Below are positions 8,212 to 15,180 of a stretch of DNA of 64,000 bases, one piece after another. Each line of letters begins with the position of its first letter. The first letter of the stretch is position 1. Under the pieces are notes generated by a model that searched no databases, was not told the DNA's origin, and worked only from the letters and a program-made list of their open reading frames with translations. A program made the translations under genes and the position numbers. Origin of the DNA: Candidatus Hydrogenedens sp. (GTDB lineage Bacteria; Hydrogenedentota; Hydrogenedentia; Hydrogenedentales; JAEUWI01); assembly GCA_016125095.1 (NCBI GenBank), contig WGMK01000005.1, positions 1 through 64,000 of the forward strand. Reading direction: 5' to 3'.

Positions 8212-10148
8212 GGCAACTCGCGGAGCCAGGGCACCTGTATCGAGGGAACGGCGTTGACGTTCGGCACCAGCGGATCGGTACCAAAGTAGATCTCCGTATA
8301 GTCGTCGGTACCGTCGCCGTCGGTGTCCGCCTCATTCGGATTGGTGTTGTAACCATAGGTTCCGGATTGCTCGTAAGCGTCGTTGATGCCGTCGAAATCC
8401 GAATCGGCTTCGAGCGGATTCGTCACGTAGCCGAGGAATCCGCTGTTCTCATCCGCGTCGGAAATGCCATCGCCATCGGTGTCGGTATCGTCGTCCGCTA
8501 TCGTGAGCGTGAAGGTATGCGCGCTGCTGCTGATGGCCGGGCACCCTGCCGTCGCGCTGATGGTGGCGGTCAGGGTCTCGGCCGGCTCGGTGTGCGTGTC
8601 GTTGATGAGCGGAATGGAGAAGGAACCGGAATCGCTGCCGGCCGCGATCGAAAACGCGATTGCCCCGCCGGTGTAATCGAGTCCCGGATAGGCCGTGCCC
8701 GCGGCCAGCGTGGCCAGCAGGCTGTAGCCGCCGGGCGGCGCGTTGGTCGTCAAGTTTACCTGAACGAGGACGCTGCCGGCGGACTCGTTGGCGGTGGCCG
8801 AGACCGATGCCAGGGAGGCCGTGGTGACGGCGGTCAGTATCGACTGCGCAGTGGTGTAGGACTTGTCAAAGCGGCCGTAGTAGTCGGGGTCGAACGGAAA
8901 GGAACACGAGGCCCCGCCGCCCCAGAGCTGCCCGATGATCTGCTGCGTGGCGGTAAGCATGAGTGGGCTGCCCGAAGAACCCGGCTCGGTCGTGCCCTGT
9001 GCCCAGGTCACTTCGTGGTAAAGCGACGAGAAGGGATTGTCGGTATCGGTGAGTTCGCCGTGGCTGATGCGGCGGTAGTCGCCGCGTGGATGGTGGATGC
9101 AGGTGACCTGGGTGCCCACGGGCTGCGGATTCGTGTTCCATCCGACGCGCGTGAGGGAGGCGGGCGGTTCGCTGCGCAGTCGCAACAGCGTGTAGTCGCT
9201 GCCGCCCCCGGTAAAGCCCGTGCCTCCGGAGCCCGCCAGGTAGTCTGCCCCGCCCGTGGTGCGCGGCACGGTGGCTGGGCTTGGCGCCACGCCGTTGCAG
9301 GCGTTGGTCTCGTAGTTCCAGTAGAACTCGAGCGAGCTGGCACCATGGGAGCCCGTCTGTCCACCCACGCAATGGTTCGCCGTGAGCACGAAGGGCGTGT
9401 CGCCGCAGGGGTCCGCGTCGTTAATGAGCGTGCAGGTGCAGAAGAGCGAACCGCTGATACCGACCACACCGAGCCCCCCCACGCCGCTGGCCGTGCTGTC
9501 CCAGGCCGGTTCGCAATTCTCGTCGATATTGCATGTGCCCGCGGCCTTGGCGGCGAGACTGCCCGGCAACAGGTACTGGTGAATGATGCGGTCGATGCGA
9601 AGCTGCACCGATTCGACGGGCGCGTCGGCGGGGAGCGAGCAAGAGATGACGATCGTCGTTCCGTCGGCCGTGGCGGACCAGAGCGAGGCCTCTCCCGGGG
9701 GAATCTGCGTCAGCGGCCCCTCGGGTGCGGACTGATCGCCGAAGATCCATACTTCGCCCCCGGTGGGCAAGGCGAGCTGCCCGAACTCGATCCGGATGCC
9801 CAGCGCCGAGGGGGACTCGAGCGCGAGCGTCCACCGCCGCGAACCATCGGGCTGTACGCTCCAGGCACCGACGCTAGACGCGCCCGAGAGGATGCCCACG
9901 GTCTCCGGCATGTCGCGAAATAAACCGGTCTGAAAGACGCCTTTTTCGGGACTGTCCTCCAGCGACTTCATGGCCTGCTCGGCGCTGCTCAGCGGCGGCA
10001 ATACGATGCGGGCGGTAGGGGCAGGCGGCGCGATGCGGACCTTGGGCTGCGCGACCGCGCCCGGAATGCCCGGTCGGGCCGGAACGCTGACAGCGAAGCC
10101 GGGCCATGCGATGCAACAACATAGCCCCGCGAGGAATAGACGATACAC
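8202..10148 (-). CDS. Secreted Lys-C-like trypsin-fold protease with Calx-beta and thrombospondin-3-type repeats
   Basis: A 648-residue multidomain protein. Residues 1-20 are a signal peptide. The catalytic domain (about 205-445) has the triad His259 in LTANHC, Asp318 in GSDYTLLRL and Ser392 in TEPGSSGSPL, the arrangement of lysyl endopeptidases such as Achromobacter protease I. A preceding ~180-residue region is probably a propeptide. Residues about 450-545 form a Calx-beta domain, and 548-640 carry acidic DTDGDGISD/DSDFDGIND calcium-binding repeats of the thrombospondin type-3 class, ending without an obvious membrane anchor. The start is GTG at 10148 with GGAGG seven bases upstream. It overlaps the carboxypeptidase gene. 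The calcium-binding tail is probably used for surface attachment or stability. Confidence 0.92.
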   Translation of the reverse strand: MYRLFLAGLCCCIAWPGFAVSVPARPGIPGAVAQPKVRIAPPAPTARIVLPPLSSAEQAMKSLEDSPEKGVFQTGLFRDMPETVGILSGASSVGAWSVQPDGSRRWTLALESPSALGIRIEFGQLALPTGGEVWIFGDQSAPEGPLTQIPPGEASLWSATADGTTIVISCSLPADAPVESVQLRIDRIIHQYLLPGSLAAKAAGTCNIDENCEPAWDSTASGVGGLGVVGISGSLFCTCTLINDADPCGDTPFVLTANHCVGGQTGSHGASSLEFYWNYETNACNGVAPSPATVPRTTGGADYLAGSGGTGFTGGGSDYTLLRLRSEPPASLTRVGWNTNPQPVGTQVTCIHHPRGDYRRISHGELTDTDNPFSSLYHEVTWAQGTTEPGSSGSPLMLTATQQIIGQLWGGGASCSFPFDPDYYGRFDKSYTTAQSILTAVTTASLASVSATANESAGSVLVQVNLTTNAPPGGYSLLATLAAGTAYPGLDYTGGAIAFSIAAGSDSGSFSIPLINDTHTEPAETLTATISATAGCPAISSSAHTFTLTIADDDTDTDGDGISDADENSGFLGYVTNPLEADSDFDGINDAYEQSGTYGYNTNPNEADTDGDGTDDYTEIYFGTDPLVPNVNAVPSIQVPWLRELPCP

Positions 10149-10269
10149 GCGACTGCCTCCAAAAATAGCCCTACACTGACCCCAAGAATCTGCAAGGAAA
10201 GTGTACCCGATACCGGGAGGAGGGGCAACGGGGCGGGGTGGCGGAAAACGAAATTACGCCTCGACCACG

Positions 10270-10533
10270 TTACGGGCGTGCGACCTCTGCTTTGGACAAA
10301 GCCCTTTCGTGGAGAAACTCAGGAGCGAAATCAGCCCCCGTCGGCCAGACGATAGTGTTCAATTCCATGTCCAACCGAAATTCGCGGAATCGCTCCGCCT
10401 CCCGAAGCGGTTCGAATACTTCTCCCCAGAGCTCGGACTCCAAATCGATGGTTCCCTCCACACCGTCTGCAAAAACGACGTGAATCTTGTAGCCCGATTC
10501 GTGGGTGGCCGCAATCAGCTTTGGGGATGTCAT
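10270..10533 (-). CDS. DUF2442 protein
   Basis: An 87-residue protein matching DUF2442: VVFADGVEGTIDLES, LWGEVFEPLRE and VWPTGADFAPEFL. The biochemical role of the family is not established. It commonly follows a DUF4160 gene in compact two-gene modules suspected to be toxin-antitoxin-like. That arrangement is seen here: the ATG at 10533 lies three bases after the DUF4160 stop (TAG at 10537-10539). It would be translated from the same mRNA as the interrupted DUF4160 gene. Confidence 0.88.
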   Translation of the reverse strand: MTSPKLIAATHESGYKIHVVFADGVEGTIDLESELWGEVFEPLREAERFREFRLDMELNTIVWPTGADFAPEFLHERALSKAEVARP

Positions 10534-10536
10534 CTG

Positions 10537-10794
10537 CTACTCCAGAGGCGCTATCGGCTTGAGCGCCGTGCGTTCCCGCGCCAGGTTCCAGTTCTCAAGC
10601 AATTCCTACCTATATATAGTACACCATTCGTGCGTCAGATTTTTGGCTCGCCGCGGAAAATCGCCATCCATGTGGCCGTCCAATAGATCCAGTTTCATTT
10701 CGTATTCACCGTAGAGTGCGTGGAAGTGAGGCGGGGCATGATCGTTGTAATACATGACGATGACGATTCCCAAGAACCTTGAAAGCTCGGGCAT
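10537..10794 (-). pseudogene. DUF4160 gene interrupted by an in-frame amber codon
   Basis: The first 62 codons match DUF4160 (IVMYYNDHAPPHFHALYGEYE, then FPRRA and EWCTIYR). A TAG at 10606-10608 then stops the frame. The next codon continues in the same frame with ELLENWNLARERTALKPI and APLE to the expected TAG at 10537-10539, exactly the family's C terminus. Family members normally have Glu-rich sequence at the interruption, so a single GAG-to-TAG change is the simplest explanation. Translation of the first part would start at the ATG at 10794 behind AGGAGG (7-base spacing), so the gene is otherwise in good order. Alternatives are a sequencing error or amber read-through. Confidence 0.82.
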
Positions 10795-10837
10795 CAGCTT
10801 TCCTCCTCAGACTACAACAATCTTTGAGTTGTCGCCC

Positions 10838-11638
10838 CTACCGCGCCTGGAACAGCACGTCCTTGCCGCCGGCGGCGGGGATGCTGAGGCCGGTGAGGAA
10901 GGCGGCGGGTGTACTGCAGAGAAACACGGCGAGGGCGGCGATATCGTCGCGTTCGCCGAGGCGTTTGAGGGGGGCGGCGTCGGCGGTCATGCGGGCCACT
11001 TCTTCCGCGCTCATGCCGAGGAGGGCGGAGAGGGTGCGGCATTCGGCCTCGAAGCGATCGGTGCGGATGTCTCCGGCGAGGATGCAATTGGCGCGCACGC
11101 CCTGTGGTCCATATTCAGCGGCGGTGTCGCGCGTGAATTGGGCGATGCCGGCCATGGCGGCAGCGTAGGCCGAGTGCGCGGGGCAGCTGCGCGTTGCCGC
11201 CATGGAGGCGATGTTGACGATGCTGCCCGCGCCCGAATTCACGAGATGCGGCAGGGCATAGCGCGTGGCGAGAAAGGCTCCGACCAGATGAAACTCGAGC
11301 GTGATCTGCCAGTCGTCGGGGTCGTACTCGGCGATGGGTCCCCCGCCCCATTCGCCCTCCGGGGCGTACACCAGCAGGTCGATACCGCCGAGGCGCGCGG
11401 CGCGATCGATCATGGCCTCCGCTTCCTCGGCGTCGGAGATATCGCCCGGTATGGCGTAGGCCTCGACCGCGTAGCCCTTGAGCACGGCGGCCGTTTCTTC
11501 CAGCCCTGCGGCGTCCCCGCCGCATACGGCGATGTGCACGCCCTCGGCCGCAAGCGCTTCGGCAATCGCGCGCGCTACGCCGCCCGGCTTATCCGCGCCG
11601 ACGACTACCGCGGCCTTTCCTTTCAGACCCAGATCCAT
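10838..11638 (-). CDS. SDR-fold protein with catalytic Lys replaced by Met
   Basis: A 266-residue SDR. The cofactor loop is VVGADKPGGVARAI and the strand after it ends AVCGGD. Ser145 in VNIASM and Tyr158 are present, but the catalytic lysine four residues after Tyr is Met162 (SAYAAAMAG). The usual NNAG motif is also absent: the equivalent strand reads LLVYAPEGEWGG. The fold looks intact, ending with PAAFLTGLSIPAAGG, where most SDRs have TG...VDGG. Loss of Lys and NNAG suggests a protein with reduced or different activity, possibly a binding or structural paralogue. It lies 67 bases downstream of an orphan CopG-type antitoxin and 43 bases upstream of the DUF4160 gene. Confidence 0.82.
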   Translation of the reverse strand: MDLGLKGKAAVVVGADKPGGVARAIAEALAAEGVHIAVCGGDAAGLEETAAVLKGYAVEAYAIPGDISDAEEAEAMIDRAARLGGIDLLVYAPEGEWGGGPIAEYDPDDWQITLEFHLVGAFLATRYALPHLVNSGAGSIVNIASMAATRSCPAHSAYAAAMAGIAQFTRDTAAEYGPQGVRANCILAGDIRTDRFEAECRTLSALLGMSAEEVARMTADAAPLKRLGERDDIAALAVFLCSTPAAFLTGLSIPAAGGKDVLFQAR

Positions 11639-11705
11639 TGAATTAACCCCCTTGCCCCGCCTCGGCGAATGCTCTTTCGATTCGAATGCACCATTCCCTC
11701 AAGAA

Positions 11706-11948
11706 TCACTCCTGATGCGAACGCCATTCCATCTTGAGTTCCCGCCCCTGGTTCCGGCAATCCAACAGGTAGAGGTTGATGAGCGACTGGTATGGCAGGC
11801 CGTGTTTCTCCGATTGCGCTTTGAAGTATTCCAACACCTCCGGATCGAGCCGCAAGGTGATTTGTTTTTTCAGGCGCCGAGCGTAAGGATTCTTCCGCGA
11901 CTTCATGGACGAGAGATCGTATTCCGCTTTCATCGCAAGGATTCTCAT
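11706..11948 (-). CDS. CopG/BrnA-like antitoxin without a partner toxin
   Basis: An 80-residue protein with a basic N-terminal half and a ribbon-helix-helix segment: KKQITLRLDPEVLEYFKAQS followed by GLPYQSLINLYLLDC. This is the form of BrnA/CopG-like antitoxins that bind operator DNA as dimers and neutralise small RNase toxins. No toxin-sized frame lies on either side: the next genes are an SDR and a TPM protein. AAGG lies 5 bases before the ATG at 11948. An 8-bp inverted repeat just upstream is a good autoregulatory operator. It could be a solitary transcription factor. Confidence 0.82.
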   Translation of the reverse strand: MRILAMKAEYDLSSMKSRKNPYARRLKKQITLRLDPEVLEYFKAQSEKHGLPYQSLINLYLLDCRNQGRELKMEWRSHQE

Positions 11949-11957
11949 GTTGCCTTC

Positions 11958-11976
11958 GTAGCTACAGTGTAGTTAC
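11958..11976 (-). promoter_or_regulatory. Inverted-repeat operator upstream of the CopG-like antitoxin
   Basis: GTAGCTAC at 11958-11965 and GTAGTTAC at 11969-11976, separated by three bases, form an inverted repeat with one mismatch, 10 bases before the antitoxin start. Size, position and half-site spacing fit ribbon-helix-helix autoregulation. I infer the binding. Confidence 0.55.
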
Positions 11977-12001
11977 ACCCCCAAAGCGAGTCAATGAGGC
12001 A

Positions 12002-12640
12002 TCACGACAGCACCAGAAACTGATTGGGCAATTCGTCGGTGTCGTCGTCTGCGCGGGGGAGGGATTCGGCGAGGCGCGCGCCGGCGGTCTCGACTATACT
12101 GGCGATGGCTTCGGCGGGCGGCACCGCCTTCAGTGCTTCGGTGAGTTCGGTGCACAGCGCGTCGATGCCGTCTTGACCGAGGACGTCGAGCACGGTCTGG
12201 TCGGCCATGACGGACGCCGTGCGCTCGAAGAACGAAATGTAGAGCAGGACGCCGCAGCGCGAGGCGGAGCGGCGCATCTCGAGTTTGTAAAAGAGCGCTT
12301 CGGCCGCGCGGGTGGTTTCCTGCAGCATCTGTTCCCGCGGGGTGAGGACGCGGCGGAGGGGCGGGACGTACATCGCGATGCCGACCCCGGCAAAGAAGCC
12401 GACGAAGAGGATGGTGACCGCTGCCGCGAATTCGAAGTACTCCGGCTGGAATGCCGAGAACACAGCGAGCAGCACCGTGGCGAGAAGCAGCCCTGCGATA
12501 TCCTCGGGGCGATCGTATCGACCCGAGGCGGGCGCGGCGGCTACAACGATTTCGGCGCTGGTCCGGGTCTCAGCCTGGGCGATGGCGCTCTCGACGCGCT
12601 CGCGGGCCTCGGGGGTGAATTGACTGGAGAACGAGAACAT
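12002..12640 (-). CDS. TPM-domain membrane protein (second of a pair)
   Basis: A 212-residue protein opening FSSQFTPEARERVESAIAQ, then EIVVAAAPAS, the start of a TPM (YgcG-like) domain, split by two membrane segments (about residues 48-100, LLLATVLLAVFSAF and AAAVTILFVGFFAGV). A second TPM half follows: CGVLLYISFFERTASVMAD. This split organisation is typical of the partner found beside secreted YgcG-type TPM proteins. TPM domains have been linked to photosystem assembly and phosphatase activity in plants; the bacterial role is unclear. The ATG at 12640 is fixed by AGGAGG seven bases upstream, which overlaps the stop of the preceding gene, so the two are coupled. Confidence 0.85.
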   Translation of the reverse strand: MFSFSSQFTPEARERVESAIAQAETRTSAEIVVAAAPASGRYDRPEDIAGLLLATVLLAVFSAFQPEYFEFAAAVTILFVGFFAGVGIAMYVPPLRRVLTPREQMLQETTRAAEALFYKLEMRRSASRCGVLLYISFFERTASVMADQTVLDVLGQDGIDALCTELTEALKAVPPAEAIASIVETAGARLAESLPRADDDTDELPNQFLVLS

Positions 12641-12651
12641 GATGTGACCTC

Positions 12652-13443
12652 CTACCACGAGCCCGTGGCACCGCCGCCACCGGATGAACCCCCGCCAAAC
12701 GACCCGCCGGAGAATCCGCCCCCGCCCCCACCGCTACTGAATCCGCCGCCCGAGTAGCCGCCCCCGCCGCCACGGCCACCGAACATGCGCGAAAACAGCG
12801 CCGCGATGAGCATGAACGGCAGCATGATGGCCTGGCCAATGCCGGCGAAACAGCCGGCAATGGGGTTGGCTCCCCCCGCGCTGCGACGCTGGGCCTGGGC
12901 CGCCTTCTCCTTAAGCCCCAGAATCTCCACGCCGCGCGCGACCTTGTCGAGCGCCTCGACTCCGGCCACGATACCGCCCGAGAAATCACGCTTCTTGAAT
13001 GCCGGGACGATAACGCCCTCCATGATCTGCTGGCAGGTCTGATCCTGTTCGCGCCCCCAATCCGCGCCGAGCTCGATGCGGGCCTTGCGGTCGTCGCGGG
13101 AGACGAGCAGCAGGATGCCGCGATTCCAACTCCGGCCATTCAATTCCTGATACCCGATGCCCCACTGGTCGAAGAGCGTGCGTGCGAAATTCTCGATGCG
13201 CCAGTCGGGATATCCGAAATTGGCCATGCTCGATATGGTCACGACGATGATCGGAATCGCGGTCTCCGTCAGCAGCTGGTCCGCCGTCGCGGCAATCTTT
13301 ATCTCGTCCGCCGCGTCAATCAGTTCGGCCAGGTCCGTAACGAACTCGCGATCGCCGGGACGGGCCAGGGGAATCTTCTGCGCGAAAGCCGGCGCACCCA
13401 AGGCCGTCAGCAGCAGGGTCCAGCATAAGACGTGTTTAAACAT
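12652..13443 (-). CDS. Secreted TPM-domain (YgcG-like) protein with glycine-rich tail
   Basis: A 263-residue protein. Residues 1-21 are a signal peptide ending APAFA. Residues about 30-175 are a TPM domain (VTDLAELID, IPIIVVTISS, WNRGILLLVSRDDRKARIELG). A hydrophobic segment follows (FAGIGQAIMLPFMLIAALF), then a Gly/Ser-rich tail typical of YgcG proteins (GGGFSSGGGGGGFSGG). The family often sits with LemA; no lemA is in this window. It precedes the second TPM protein by 11 bases and they presumably work as a membrane pair. Confidence 0.88.
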   Translation of the reverse strand: MFKHVLCWTLLLTALGAPAFAQKIPLARPGDREFVTDLAELIDAADEIKIAATADQLLTETAIPIIVVTISSMANFGYPDWRIENFARTLFDQWGIGYQELNGRSWNRGILLLVSRDDRKARIELGADWGREQDQTCQQIMEGVIVPAFKKRDFSGGIVAGVEALDKVARGVEILGLKEKAAQAQRRSAGGANPIAGCFAGIGQAIMLPFMLIAALFSRMFGGRGGGGGYSGGGFSSGGGGGGFSGGSFGGGSSGGGGATGSW

Positions 13444-13508
13444 GGCATGCCTCCTCCTGCGCCACTATACCACCGGGCTGCGGGGGTTATTCGAACGGGG
13501 GGATTTAC

Positions 13509-13540
13509 TTTGACAGGATTTACAGGATTAACAGGATTGG
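13509..13540 (+). repeat. GACAGGAT-type intergenic repeat, copy A
   Basis: TTTGACAGGATTTACAGG followed by ATTAACAGGATTGG: three spaced AGGATT units. Same family as copies B-E. It points towards copy B, which is in inverse orientation about 60 bases away, so an RNA crossing both could fold back. Confidence 0.8.
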
Positions 13541-13600
13541 AAGATTAAGTCTGCAGTGTGACATCAGCACGGCGACACCGCTTTCCGTTCATTTACATCT

Positions 13601-13626
13601 TGTCAATCCTGTAAATCCTGTCTAAA
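13601..13626 (-). repeat. GACAGGAT-type intergenic repeat, copy B (inverse)
   Basis: Read on the minus strand it begins TTTAGACAGGATTTACAGG and ends ATTGACA, nearly the same as copy A. It forms an inward-facing pair with A in the space between the secreted TPM gene and the VOC gene. Confidence 0.8.
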
Positions 13627-13639
13627 CATCTTAGCCGCT

Positions 13640-14026
13640 CTACCCCATCTGCGTGGCAATCCACCAAGTGGTGCCGCCGGGATCGGTCACGCCGCATCGA
13701 CGGTCGGGGTCGTCTTTCTGCAGGGGTTCCTGCAGAGACTCGGCACCGGCAGCAAGGGCGCGCTGGTAGGCGGCATCGACGTCGGGAACGTAGACATGCA
13801 CGTAGGCCGGGAGTGGCGGCCAGCCCTCGGCTCGGTCGGCCAGCATGACGACGGTATCGCCGATGCGCACTTCGCTGTGCCGGATGGTCCCGTCCTCGTT
13901 GTCGATGCGGCGCAAGGGTTCGGCGCCGAATACCTGCTGAAGGAACGCGATGGTGCCCGCTGCGTCTTTCACGATGAGATACGGCGCGGCGCTGGTGTAG
14001 CCCTCGGGCTTGTAGGGGGTGCTCAT
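13640..14026 (-). CDS. VOC-family (PhnB/glyoxalase-like) protein
   Basis: A 128-residue single-domain vicinal oxygen chelate protein of the PhnB-like group. Visible blocks are YLIVKDAAGTIAFLQQVFGA, the beta-strand set RHSEVRIGDTVVMLAD, VHVYVPDVDAAYQRALAAGA and the closing DPGGTTWWIAT. PhnB-like members often lack a clear metal site and enzymatic function is rarely known. The gene stands alone, with inward-facing GACAGGAT repeat pairs on both sides and no promoter I can identify. No obvious ribosome site precedes the ATG at 14026. Confidence 0.88.
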   Translation of the reverse strand: MSTPYKPEGYTSAAPYLIVKDAAGTIAFLQQVFGAEPLRRIDNEDGTIRHSEVRIGDTVVMLADRAEGWPPLPAYVHVYVPDVDAAYQRALAAGAESLQEPLQKDDPDRRCGVTDPGGTTWWIATQMG

Positions 14027-14054
14027 GCGGTTGCGCTCCGGGGTTGGGGAAGTA

Positions 14055-14080
14055 TTTTTTGACAGGATAACAGGATGAGT
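14055..14080 (+). repeat. GACAGGAT-type intergenic repeat, copy C
   Basis: TTTTTTGACAGGATAACAGG then ATGAGT. A shorter two-unit version of copy A, facing copies D and E. Confidence 0.75.
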
Positions 14081-14122
14081 GGACTAAGACGAAGAAAGTG
14101 CCGAGGAGAAGGAAGGCAGGGA

Positions 14123-14147
14123 GGCTCGCGCGTACGCTCGCCCTACC
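14123..14147 (+). repeat. Dispersed 25-base repeat, copy 1
   Basis: A 25-base sequence starting GGCTCGCGCGTACGC and ending TCGCCCTACC. It matches 53131-53155 at 23 of 25 positions in the same orientation. Both copies are intergenic. Confidence 0.7.
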
Positions 14148-14212
14148 GGGGGATGGCGCAAGCGGCCGTTTGGAGTTCGCGGAATTGGCCATTTCTTATT
14201 TCTTCAAATCTC

Positions 14213-14240
14213 GTCAATCCTGTTAATCCTGTCTAAAAAA
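14213..14240 (-). repeat. GACAGGAT-type intergenic repeat, copy D (inverse)
   Basis: Plus-strand GTCAATCCTGTTAATCCTG then TCTAAAAAA, i.e. TTTTTTAGACAGGATTAACA and so on when read on the minus strand. It faces copy C. Confidence 0.8.
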
Positions 14241-14260
14241 CCTCTTTCCTCTTCCATCCA

Positions 14261-14286
14261 GTAATCCCGTTATCCTGTCAAAAATC
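14261..14286 (-). repeat. GACAGGAT-type intergenic repeat, copy E (inverse)
   Basis: Minus-strand GATTTTTGACAGGATAACGG then GATTAC. It lies 20 bases after copy D in the same orientation and touches the end of the following SDR gene. Confidence 0.75.
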
Positions 14287-15085
14287 ACCCCCGCCGAGCC
14301 CGGCGAATCTGGCGGCGGCTGTACCATTCCCAGAGCCAGGGGGTGTGGCGGATCATGCGGAGCAGGAGATGGGTTTCGAAGCCGACGGCGATTTGGCGTT
14401 GGCCGCGGGCGATGCCATCGACGAAACGCATCGCGACATGGTCGGGTTGTAGCAACGCGCCGCCGGAGAGTATGGCTTTGGTCTCAGGGGGATACAGCAG
14501 CGTCTCCTTCGCGTAGCCGGGGGTGTCGGAATCCGGCGGCAGTAGCAGGTGTATGCGGATGCCGCGGTCGGCGTATTCGTGGTGCAGCGCGTGGGCCAGG
14601 CTGTTCAGCGCGGCCTTGGTGGCACCGTAAAGCGAGAAGCCGTAGATGGCGGCATTGCCCGCCGGACTCGAGGTGATCGCGACGAAGCCGCCGTGCTCCA
14701 GCAACCGGGGCAGGGCGAGGCGAACCGTGTGCACGCAGCCCTTGAGATTGGTATCCAGCTGGCGCGCGCCGTCTTCGATGCTGATATCGTGGAAATTGCC
14801 CGGATGGCAGTAGCCAGAGTTCGCCACGATGCCGTCCAATCCGCCGAGGGTGTCCACCAAAGCCGCGAGGGCGTCGCCGAGGGCTGCGGCATCGGTCACG
14901 TCGGCGCTGGCCCAGTGCGCCTCTCCCCCGGCTTCCCGGCAAATTGCAGCAGCAGCCTCGAGCGCCTCGGGTGTGCGGGCAATCAGCCCAAGCCGCGCCC
15001 CGCGCCGGCTGAGCTCGCGCGCCATCTCGAGTCCGATGCCCGTGGAACCGCCGGTGATAATGATGCGTTTCCCGCGATAGTCCAT
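14285..15085 (-). CDS. SDR resembling 3-ketodihydrosphingosine reductase
   Basis: A 266-residue SDR with a full active site: TGGSTGIG at 11-18, Ser140, Tyr153 and Lys157 (SLYGATK). The segment PPDSDTPG at 183-190 is the hallmark of the 3-ketodihydrosphingosine reductase (KDSR/TSC10) group, which reduces 3-ketosphinganine in the endoplasmic reticulum of eukaryotes. ETKAIL and a C-terminal hydrophobic/basic stretch (LLLRMIRHTPWLWEW, then RRQIRRARR) also fit. Bacterial relatives are known, but no serine palmitoyltransferase is in this window, so a sphingolipid role is only a lead. The ATG at 15085 is chosen because it starts the family's N terminus (MDYRGKRIIITGG); the frame is open to 15313. 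It is divergent from the sensor gene. Confidence 0.82.
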   Translation of the reverse strand: MDYRGKRIIITGGSTGIGLEMARELSRRGARLGLIARTPEALEAAAAICREAGGEAHWASADVTDAAALGDALAALVDTLGGLDGIVANSGYCHPGNFHDISIEDGARQLDTNLKGCVHTVRLALPRLLEHGGFVAITSSPAGNAAIYGFSLYGATKAALNSLAHALHHEYADRGIRIHLLLPPDSDTPGYAKETLLYPPETKAILSGGALLQPDHVAMRFVDGIARGQRQIAVGFETHLLLRMIRHTPWLWEWYSRRQIRRARRG

Positions 15086-15180
15086 GGAGAGGCCTTTCCG
15101 GTGGGTTGTGGTGGTGCGCCCCGCGCGGTTTGCGTTACCATGCGCGCGACCTTTACGCAATTGGAACCGGCACGAGCAGC

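Noticed and set aside
10409..10416. GGTTCGAA, resembling a tRNA T-loop
   Set aside because: It lies inside the DUF2442 gene and no acceptor or anticodon stem can be built around it.
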